A stretch of DNA of 16,703 bases from SYIM01 sp044359405. GTDB lineage: Bacteria; Pseudomonadota; Gammaproteobacteria; Burkholderiales; Burkholderiaceae_E. Location: the NCBI GenBank assembly GCA_044359405.1, contig JBIKMC010000045.1, forward strand, positions 1-16,703, read 5' to 3'. A program made the translations under genes and the position numbers. Within the stretch, counting starts at the first letter, position 1. Each line of letters begins with the position of its first letter. The notes beneath the pieces were generated by a model. That model searched no databases, was not told where the DNA came from, and worked only from the letters and a program-made list of their open reading frames with translations. Positions 8,069 through 13,575 of this stretch are shown here, in pieces.

Positions 8069-9747
8069 TGACGGATATATCTGGCGCAGTTGAGTCAATG
8101 CAGGCTAGCGATGATCGGGCCTGCGGGCCGCTTTACCTGGCGCTGGTGGCGCTTGAGCGGTATCTGGCTGAGGCGCGCGGCGCCGTGCTTAGGCGGGTGT
8201 CGGATGCATCCGGACGCGTCAGCTCGGCCGCTATGGCGCGTGAGCAGCGTGCGGTGCATGGGCTTGCCTGGACGGTGGCGTACGCCCGCGCCCTGACAGA
8301 ACTTGATCACTGGCTTGCCGGTCTTGCGCGCAACGGCCAACTTGACGAGGTCGCCAGCCTGATCGGGGCCATTGGTGCGGGTGAATATCTGGCGCAGATC
8401 CTCGGCGGTATTCCCATGTCGCAGAGCGAGATCATTCGCGCGGCGGATATGGGCGCTGATGAGGCGGCGGTTCGCCTTGCTGCTGACCCATCCGTTACCC
8501 AGATCATTCGGACGGGCAACACACCGGCGAATCGGATTCGTCTACACGCGTTGATCGAGTCAGGCCATATCGTGCAGGAATCCTTCGGCGATGACACCCT
8601 TGACATGATTCGTGCCCAGTTTCGTCGATTTGCCCAGGAAGCGATCCGGCCCCATGCGCATGGCTGGCACCTGCGTGACGCCCTCATTCCCGATGACGTG
8701 ATTGCACAGATGGGCAAGCTGGGCGTGTTCGGCGTCACGATTGCACAGAGCCACGGAGGCATGGGTCTGGGCAAGCTTGCCATGTGTGTGGTTTCAGAAG
8801 AGTTGTCACGTGGTTTCCTGGCGGCGGGCTCGCTGGGCACGCGCTCGGAGATTGCCGGCGAACTGATTGGCAGCAGCGGTACTGATGCGCAGCGCATGGC
8901 TTGGCTTGAAGGCATCGCCCGCGGCACGGTACTGCCATGTGCAATGTTCACCGAGCCTGATACGGGGTCCGATCTGGCAAGCCTGCGCACGCGCGGCGTG
9001 CGTGCGGCCGACGGTGGCTGGCGCATTCACGGCGCTAAGACGTGGTCAACTCATGGGGCGCGCAGCGATCTCATGACCCTGCTGGTACGCACCGATCCAG
9101 ATCGGCCCGGTCATGACGGGCTCTCCATGATGCTCGCTCCCAAGCCCCGTGGCAGCGACGCGCTGCCCTTTCCGGCGAAGGGTATGAGCGGCAGCGAAAT
9201 CCCGGTGCTGGGCTATCGCGGCATGAAGGAATACGAGATCGCCTTTGAAGACTTCGCGGTGCCCGCCGATGGGCTTCTGGGGGGGCAGCCCGGCCAGGGC
9301 TTTAGGCAACTCATGCAGACCTTTGAAAGTGCCCGCATTCAGACAGCGGCACGCGCGCTGGGCGTTGCCTGGGATGCCTTCGATGTGGCCAGCCAATATG
9401 CTCGCACTCGTCGGCAGTTTGGGCGGGCCATCGCCGAGTTCCCGCGCGTGCACGACAAGCTGGCGATGATGCTGGTCGAGACCGTGATTGCGCGCGAGCT
9501 GACCTACTTCGCCGCGCGAACCAAAGATACCGGGCGCCGCTGCGATCTCGAGGCGGGTATGGCCAAACTGCTGGCGGCTCGCGTGGCCTGGTCCAATGCA
9601 GATAGCGCCCTGCAGATTCACGGCGGCAATGGTTACGCGCTTGAGTATGAGGCGAGCCGTATTTTCTGCGACGCCCGCATCCTCAACATCTTTGAAGGTG
9701 CCGGTGAAATTCAGGCCCAGGTAATTGGGCGACGCCTGCTCGATTGA
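8065..9747 (+). CDS. mcd: Acyl-CoA dehydrogenase, probable (2S)-methylsuccinyl-CoA dehydrogenase with N-terminal extension
   Basis: An FAD-dependent acyl-CoA dehydrogenase of 560 residues, far longer than the usual ~380-400. Residues 1-~170 are an extra alpha-helical domain, and the canonical fold starts near GDDTLDMIRAQFRRFAQEAI. FTEPDTGSD (295-303) is the flavin/substrate loop, and the expected catalytic base is Glu544 in NIFEGAGEIQAQVI. The length, the extension and the FEGA-EIQAQVI ending are what I recall for methylsuccinyl-CoA dehydrogenase of the ethylmalonyl-CoA pathway (Rhodobacter, ~550 residues), which oxidises (2S)-methylsuccinyl-CoA to mesaconyl-C1-CoA. The family level is certain and the substrate likely. 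The upstream mct-like gene would use exactly that product. The start is ATG 8065 or the next codon, ATG 8068; AGAGG at 8056-8060 is better spaced (7 bases) for 8068. Electrons would go to ETF. A perfect 9-bp inverted repeat covers the stop codon. Confidence 0.82.
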   Translation: MMTDISGAVESMQASDDRACGPLYLALVALERYLAEARGAVLRRVSDASGRVSSAAMAREQRAVHGLAWTVAYARALTELDHWLAGLARNGQLDEVASLIGAIGAGEYLAQILGGIPMSQSEIIRAADMGADEAAVRLAADPSVTQIIRTGNTPANRIRLHALIESGHIVQESFGDDTLDMIRAQFRRFAQEAIRPHAHGWHLRDALIPDDVIAQMGKLGVFGVTIAQSHGGMGLGKLAMCVVSEELSRGFLAAGSLGTRSEIAGELIGSSGTDAQRMAWLEGIARGTVLPCAMFTEPDTGSDLASLRTRGVRAADGGWRIHGAKTWSTHGARSDLMTLLVRTDPDRPGHDGLSMMLAPKPRGSDALPFPAKGMSGSEIPVLGYRGMKEYEIAFEDFAVPADGLLGGQPGQGFRQLMQTFESARIQTAARALGVAWDAFDVASQYARTRRQFGRAIAEFPRVHDKLAMMLVETVIARELTYFAARTKDTGRRCDLEAGMAKLLAARVAWSNADSALQIHGGNGYALEYEASRIFCDARILNIFEGAGEIQAQVIGRRLLD

Positions 9748-9754
9748 GCAGGCG
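9733..9754. terminator. Perfect 9-bp hairpin at the mcd / rutE-like convergence
   Basis: CGCCTGCTC (9733-9741) and GAGCAGGCG (9746-9754) are perfect inverted arms around a 4-base loop, and the mcd stop codon (9745-9747) falls inside the structure. It lies between convergent genes, so a bidirectional transcription stop or mRNA 3'-end stabiliser is the natural reading. Neither strand has a T-run after the stem, so intrinsic termination is not assured. Confidence 0.5.
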
Positions 9755-9764
9755 CGCCGGACTG

Positions 9765-9786
9765 AACGGTTAAACGGTTAAACGGT
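9765..9786. repeat. Short tandem repeat, 8-base unit AACGGTTA, 2.75 copies
   Basis: AACGGTTA occurs at 9765-9772 and 9773-9780, then AACGGT at 9781-9786. It lies in the 59-base gap between the convergent mcd and rutE-like stops, just after the hairpin. The run is AT-richer than its surroundings. No function is evident, and copy number could vary between strains by slippage. Confidence 0.8.
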
Positions 9787-9806
9787 CAAGCCCGGCACGG
9801 CGGCAC

Positions 9807-10397
9807 TCAGAGCACGCTGCAGACTTCTTCAAAATCAAAGCGCGGGCTGCGCCCGAATGCCTTGGATACGTCGGCCTTGCCCAGGTTGCACAGGAAGTTG
9901 CTGCGAAAGCGGCCGTCGGGGAAGAACTCGGCATCGACTTTAGCGGCATCAAAGCCGGACATGGGTCCGCAGTCCAGCCCGACCGCACGTGCCGCCAAAA
10001 TAAAATAGGCGCCCTGCAGTGTGCAGTTGCGCAAAGCGGCTGTCTCGCGGGCCACGCGGGCGGCGTCTCCGTCGAACCAGCCTTTTGCCGCGGGGTTATG
10101 CGGGAACATCCGTGGCAGATGCTCGTGAAACTGCATGTCGGTTGCGATGACGGCCACCACAGGGGCGCCCATGGTCTTGTCCAGATTGCCGGGGGATAAA
10201 GCCGGGCGCAGCCTCTCCTTGGCGGCGGCGCTGCGCAGGAAGACAAACCGTGCCGGCTGGCAGTTGAGCGACGTGGGCGCCATCTTCATCAGGTCAAAGA
10301 CCTGGCGCAGTTGCGTGTCGCTTACGTCGCCCGGCAGAAAACCGTTGGCCGTACGGGCCTGGCGAAACAACGCATCGAGTGAGTGCTGATCGATCAT
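9807..10397 (-). CDS. RutE-type NAD(P)H-dependent nitroreductase-family protein (probable malonic semialdehyde reductase)
   Basis: A 196-residue cytoplasmic flavin (FMN) oxidoreductase of the HadB/RutE branch of the nitroreductase family. Length and sequence agree closely with E. coli RutE as I recall it (196 residues). Shared segments include LMKMAPTSLNCQPARFVFLR, KERLRPALSPGNLDKT, LGLDCGPMSGFD near residue 150, and the ending FEEVCSVL. RutE reduces malonic semialdehyde to 3-hydroxypropionate at the end of Rut pyrimidine degradation, but no other rut gene is present here. Instead it is the last gene of the pca operon, 31 bases after the NTF2-like gene. The start is well fixed: AGGAG stands 6 bases before ATG 10397, whereas the upstream in-frame ATG at 10424 has no such site. 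Its role here could be reduction of a reactive aldehyde or enone formed during aromatic catabolism. The family is certain, the substrate is not. Confidence 0.87.
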   Translation of the reverse strand: MIDQHSLDALFRQARTANGFLPGDVSDTQLRQVFDLMKMAPTSLNCQPARFVFLRSAAAKERLRPALSPGNLDKTMGAPVVAVIATDMQFHEHLPRMFPHNPAAKGWFDGDAARVARETAALRNCTLQGAYFILAARAVGLDCGPMSGFDAAKVDAEFFPDGRFRSNFLCNLGKADVSKAFGRSPRFDFEEVCSVL

Positions 10398-10428
10398 GAA
10401 AGCTCCTTGATTTTTATAGTCCAAGGCG

Positions 10429-10818
10429 TCAAGCCTGCTTGGGCATGGGTGTCGAGTGCCAGGACACCATGAGCCAGCGCCCGTCGCGCTTGGCCCAGAC
10501 CTGCAGGTATCGGCTCATGACGTCTTTGGCGGCGCCTTGCACCTCGACCTCGATGTGGATGTCGCCGTTGATCAGCGCAACATCGCCCAGAACACGCAGC
10601 GAGCGGCTCTTGACGGTTAGGCCCCGATACCGATAAAAGCCCTCGCGCAGCCGTTGCAGATAAGTGGGTTTGTCCTCAAACACGGCAGACGAATGAACAT
10701 AGTGAAGGTCGTCGCCGATCAGGCTTGCCACGGTGTCGAAATCGCCTGCGAGCGTGGCTGCAATACGCTGTGCCTCGGCCGCTTCGACGGCGCGGGCAGC
10801 TGCTTGACTGTCGGTCAT
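10429..10818 (-). CDS. NTF2-like (DUF4440/SnoaL-type) small protein
   Basis: A 129-residue cytoplasmic protein with the cone-shaped NTF2-like fold, judged from the pattern AAEAQRIAATLAGDFDTVAS, then LIGDDLHYVHSSAVFEDKPTYLQRL, alternating strands, and a final WAKRDGRWLMVSWHSTPMP. That ending (R-DGRW-hydrophobic) is typical of the DUF4440/SnoaL-like group, which includes isomerases, hydrolases, polyketide cyclases and non-catalytic binders. The deep pocket probably holds a small organic molecule. ATG 10818 is chosen because AGGAG lies 8 bases upstream. A longer frame from 10848 would overlap pcaF. It lies 16 bases after the pcaF stop and 31 bases before the rutE-like gene, so it is very likely part of the pca transcript. 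A role on an aromatic-derived lactone or enol is plausible but cannot be shown. Confidence 0.85.
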   Translation of the reverse strand: MTDSQAAARAVEAAEAQRIAATLAGDFDTVASLIGDDLHYVHSSAVFEDKPTYLQRLREGFYRYRGLTVKSRSLRVLGDVALINGDIHIEVEVQGAAKDVMSRYLQVWAKRDGRWLMVSWHSTPMPKQA

Positions 10819-10834
10819 GAGGGTTCTCCTTGGT

Positions 10835-12037
10835 TCAGATGCGTTCAATAAGAAGTGCGATGCCCTGGCCTACGCCGATGCACATGGTGGCCAGTGCGTA
10901 GCGTCCGCCACTGCGCTCCAGCTGATTGATGGCGGTGATGACCAGGCGTGCGCCCGACATGCCCAGCGGATGCCCCAGCGCGATGGCGCCGCCGTTGGGG
11001 TTCACCTTGGGCGAGTCATCGGCCACCCCCAGCTCGCGCAGCACGGCAAGGCCCTGCGCCGCGAAGGCTTCGTTAAGCTCGATCACATCGATCTGTTCGA
11101 TCCGTATGCCCGTTCGCGCCAAGAGCTTCTGGGCGGCGGGCGCTGGGCCTATGCCCATGATGCGCGGGGCTACGCCTGCTGTGGCCATGCCGATGACGCG
11201 CGCGCGGGTCTTAAGGCCAAAGCGCTGGGCGCAATCCTCGTTGGCCAGGATGAGGGCGGCTGCGCCATCGTTGACGCCCGAGGCATTGCCCGCCGTGACT
11301 GTGCCGTCTGGCTTGACGATGGGCTTGAGCTTGGCCAGGGCTTCGAGGCTGGTCTCGCGAGGGTGCTCGTCGCGACTGACCACCACGGGATCGCCCTTGC
11401 GGCTGGGAATGGTGACCGGCACGATTTCGCGATCGAAGAAACCGTCGCGCTGAGCGGCTGCTGCACGAGCCTGGCTGCGCAGTGCCATGGCGTCCTGGTC
11501 GGCGCGTGAAATCGCAAACTGGGCAGCGACGTTCTCGGCGGTTTCCGGCATGGAGTCGATGCCATATTGCGCCTTCATTTTGGGGTTGACGAAGCGCCAG
11601 CCGATGGTGGTGTCGTAAACCGCGTTGTCACGCGCGAAGGCGCTCTCGGCCTTGGGCATGACGAAAGGTGCGCGCGACATGCTCTCGACGCCCCCGGCGA
11701 TGCCCAGGCCGATTTCGCCACTGCGAATCGCCCGGGCAATGGTGCCTACGGCGTCCAGTCCAGAGCCGCACAGGCGATTGATGGTCGCAGCGGGTACCAC
11801 CTCAGGCAAGCCGGCCAGAAGGCTGGCCATGCGCGCCACGTTGCGGTTGTCTTCGCCGGCCTGATTGGCGCAGCCGTAGATCACTTCTTCGACCGCGGAT
11901 GCATCCAGAGACGGATTGCGCGCCAGCAGCGCTTTGAGCGGAATGGCGCCCAGGTCGTCGGTGCGAACCGAAGACAGTGCGCCGCCATATCGCCCAATGG
12001 GGGTGCGTACCGCATCGCAGATGAAGACTTCGTTCAT
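10835..12037 (-). CDS. pcaF: 3-oxoadipyl-CoA thiolase (acetyl-CoA C-acyltransferase family)
   Basis: A 400-residue thiolase that splits 3-oxoadipyl-CoA with CoA into succinyl-CoA and acetyl-CoA, the last step of the beta-ketoadipate pathway for protocatechuate and catechol. The length equals that of known PcaF enzymes. The catalytic residues are all present: Cys90 in TINRLCGSGLDAVG (the acyl-accepting cysteine), His356 in GHPLGMSGAR, and Cys386 in CIGVGQG. ELNEAFAAQ, NPNGGAIALG and the N-terminal DAVRTPIGRYGGAL also follow the PcaF/PaaJ subgroup. The start is ATG 12037, with only a weak GGA before it. It follows pcaJ by 22 bases and precedes the NTF2-like gene by 16. Context with pcaIJ favours oxoadipyl-CoA over acetoacetyl-CoA; use in phenylacetate degradation (PaaJ role) cannot be excluded, since the same chemistry occurs there. 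Confidence 0.93.
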   Translation of the reverse strand: MNEVFICDAVRTPIGRYGGALSSVRTDDLGAIPLKALLARNPSLDASAVEEVIYGCANQAGEDNRNVARMASLLAGLPEVVPAATINRLCGSGLDAVGTIARAIRSGEIGLGIAGGVESMSRAPFVMPKAESAFARDNAVYDTTIGWRFVNPKMKAQYGIDSMPETAENVAAQFAISRADQDAMALRSQARAAAAQRDGFFDREIVPVTIPSRKGDPVVVSRDEHPRETSLEALAKLKPIVKPDGTVTAGNASGVNDGAAALILANEDCAQRFGLKTRARVIGMATAGVAPRIMGIGPAPAAQKLLARTGIRIEQIDVIELNEAFAAQGLAVLRELGVADDSPKVNPNGGAIALGHPLGMSGARLVITAINQLERSGGRYALATMCIGVGQGIALLIERI

Positions 12038-12059
12038 GGCAATGATCCGTAGTGAAAGG

Positions 12060-12716
12060 TCAGGCGGCCGCGGCCGCGCTAGGCGGCAGCAGGGGGGCTG
12101 CCGTCATGGAGCATAGGGTGGGGAAATCAAGGCCAGCGATCCATTCAACAGCGACCAGGCCTCGTGCCGTGACGTCGATGACCGCGACGTCGGTGTAGAT
12201 GCGGCTGACGCAACCGATACCTGTGAGCGGATAGGTGCACTCGCTCACGATCTTGCTTTCACCCGAACGCGTCTGGTGTTCCATCATCACGAAGACGCGC
12301 TTGGCACCGATGGCCAGGTCCATGGCTCCGCCCACTGCGGGAATCGCGTCGGCTGCCCCCGTGTGCCAGTTGGCCAGATCACCGCGTGTTGATACCTGAA
12401 ATGCGCCCAGTACGCAGATGTCCAGATGGCCGCCGCGCATCATCGCGAATGAATCCGCGTGGTGGAAAAATGCGCCACCGGTTTTCAGCGTGACCGGCTG
12501 CTTCCCGGCATTGATGAGGTCCCAGTCCTCATCGCCAGCAGCTGGCGCCGGGCCCATGCCCAGTATGCCGTTTTCACTGTGCAGGAACACTTCGCGGTCA
12601 GCGGGCAGGTGGTTGGCCACCAGCGTTGGCAATCCGATGCCCAAATTCACGTAGGCACCCTCGGGAATATCGCGTGCGACTCGCGCGGCCAGCTGGTCTC
12701 GGGACAGTCGGTTCAT
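12060..12716 (-). CDS. pcaJ: 3-oxoacid CoA-transferase subunit B, 3-oxoadipate type
   Basis: The beta subunit of a class I (glutamate-type) CoA transferase, which with PcaI transfers CoA from succinyl-CoA to 3-oxoadipate. The 218-residue chain has VNLGIGLPTLVANHL, then the active-site SENGILGMG with Glu48 as the thioester-forming residue, then GGAMDLAIGAKRV and the C-terminal domain. It ends with an unusual run of five alanines. I chose ATG 12716 (MNRLSRDQLA) because AAGGA stands 9 bases before it. The ATG three codons upstream (12725) directly abuts that site, and the long frame back to 12845 runs through pcaI. The gene lies 19 bases after pcaI and 22 before pcaF, a normal pcaIJF order. Acetoacetate transferases of the AtoA/ScoB type are close relatives, but the adjacent thiolase supports the oxoadipate role. 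Confidence 0.92.
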   Translation of the reverse strand: MNRLSRDQLAARVARDIPEGAYVNLGIGLPTLVANHLPADREVFLHSENGILGMGPAPAAGDEDWDLINAGKQPVTLKTGGAFFHHADSFAMMRGGHLDICVLGAFQVSTRGDLANWHTGAADAIPAVGGAMDLAIGAKRVFVMMEHQTRSGESKIVSECTYPLTGIGCVSRIYTDVAVIDVTARGLVAVEWIAGLDFPTLCSMTAAPLLPPSAAAAA

Positions 12717-12735
12717 GGCGGGCATTCCTTGACGC

Positions 12736-13440
12736 TTAGCGGGCGGCGGGTGCCGGGCGCGGGCCGCGGCTGACCGTGTCGCCCACGGCGATGACGTGCT
12801 GCACGAAGATGCCGGGTGTGATGATGTGCTCGGGATCGAGTTCACCTAAAGGCACGACCCGGTCGACTTGAGCCACGGTGACGCGCGCGGCCATGGCCAT
12901 GATGGGCCCGAAATTGCGGGCCGCCTTTCGGTAGGTGAGGTTGCCCCAGCGGTCGCCGAGCAGGCCCTTGATCAGTGCGAAGTCTGCTCGGATGGGGTAC
13001 TCGAGCACGTAAGGTCGCCCATCAATGGTGCGGGTCTCTTTGCCGGCGGCCAGCTCAGTGCCGTAGCCGGTGGGCGAGAAGAACGCACCGACGCCCGCGC
13101 CGGCTGCCCGGATGCGTTCGGCCAGATTGCCCTGTGGCACCAGTTCCAGCTCGATCTTGCCGGCTTTGTAGAGCGCGTCAAAGATATGCGAGTCGGCCTG
13201 ACGGGGAAACGAACAGACGATCTTGCGCACCCGCCCGGCCTTGAGCAGGGCAGCGATACCCGTCTCACCGTTGCCAGCATTGTTGTTGATGATGACCAGA
13301 TCGCTCGCGCCGTGTTCAATCAGGGCGTCGATCAGTTGATTGGGTTGCCCTGATCCACCAAAGCCGGAGATCATGACCGTTGCGCCATCGGTCAGCGGCT
13401 TTAAGGCCTGGGCAGCGGTGGCCAGCGTTTTGTCGATCAT
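12736..13440 (-). CDS. pcaI: 3-oxoacid CoA-transferase subunit A, 3-oxoadipate type
   Basis: The alpha subunit of the class I CoA transferase, 234 residues, forming the CoA-binding half of the PcaIJ enzyme. The signature GFGGSGQP at residues 26-33 is the glycine-rich CoA-binding motif. Long conserved stretches follow, such as VIINNNAGNGETGIAALL, KIVCSFPRQADSHIFDALY, LVPQGNLAERIRAAGAG and TYRKAARNFGPIMA, typical of PcaI of beta- and gammaproteobacteria. ATG 13440 is the natural start; upstream is a non-coding C-rich leader, and the longer frame to 13563 would begin inside the promoter. No Shine-Dalgarno is visible before the ATG, which is odd because two later genes of the operon have strong ones. 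It is the first gene of a five-gene transcript ending with the rutE-like gene. Confidence 0.93.
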   Translation of the reverse strand: MIDKTLATAAQALKPLTDGATVMISGFGGSGQPNQLIDALIEHGASDLVIINNNAGNGETGIAALLKAGRVRKIVCSFPRQADSHIFDALYKAGKIELELVPQGNLAERIRAAGAGVGAFFSPTGYGTELAAGKETRTIDGRPYVLEYPIRADFALIKGLLGDRWGNLTYRKAARNFGPIMAMAARVTVAQVDRVVPLGELDPEHIITPGIFVQHVIAVGDTVSRGPRPAPAAR

Positions 13441-13504
13441 GGTCGTGGGGGTGGGGGTGAGGGGGCCGGCCGGTGAGCATCGACCGCGATGCGACGCCGA
13501 TAGC

Positions 13505-13546
13505 GCCACGTGTCGACTTCGCGACGAGGCGGCGATTACACGTGGC
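13505..13546. promoter_or_regulatory. Inverted repeat (candidate operator) over the pcaI promoter
   Basis: GCCACGTGT (13505-13513) and ACACGTGGC (13538-13546) are perfect 9-base inverted arms separated by 24 bases. Each arm itself contains the palindrome CACGTG, and the two palindromes lie 32 bases apart, about three helical turns. One arm overlaps the -10 hexamer of the pcaI promoter and the other lies roughly 15-23 bases past the expected transcription start. This layout suits a repressor or a dual-site regulator that loops or clamps the promoter. The regulator gene is not in the window. The repeat is seen in the sequence; the regulatory role is inferred. Confidence 0.55.
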
Positions 13547-13563
13547 CCTCCCGTCCCTGTCAA
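13535..13563 (-). promoter_or_regulatory. Sigma-70 promoter for the pcaIJF operon
   Basis: Reading the minus strand, TTGACA (13563-13558, a perfect -35) is followed after exactly 17 bases by TGTAAT (13540-13535, five of six bases of the -10 consensus). Transcription should start near 13527, giving a leader of about 87 bases before the pcaI ATG. The site lies wholly in the 135-base gap between the ampG stop and pcaI, starting 13 bases after the ampG stop. Confidence 0.7.
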
Positions 13564-13575
13564 GCGGCAGGGGCA

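Noticed and set aside
8307..9026. 239-codon open frame on the minus strand inside mcd
   Set aside because: It is Arg/Ser/Pro-rich with no recognisable family, and the opposite strand is a well-conserved dehydrogenase.
10817..11509. 230-codon open frame on the plus strand opposite pcaF
   Set aside because: The composition (GH/DG/AR-rich) is that of an antisense frame, and pcaF is complete with all catalytic residues.
12717..12845. Longer N-terminus for pcaJ reaching into pcaI
   Set aside because: The extra residues have no homology, and ATG 12716 has a properly spaced AAGGA.
13441..13563. Longer N-terminus for pcaI
   Set aside because: It would start at the -35 hexamer of the promoter and translate the G/C-rich leader; the family begins at MIDKTL.
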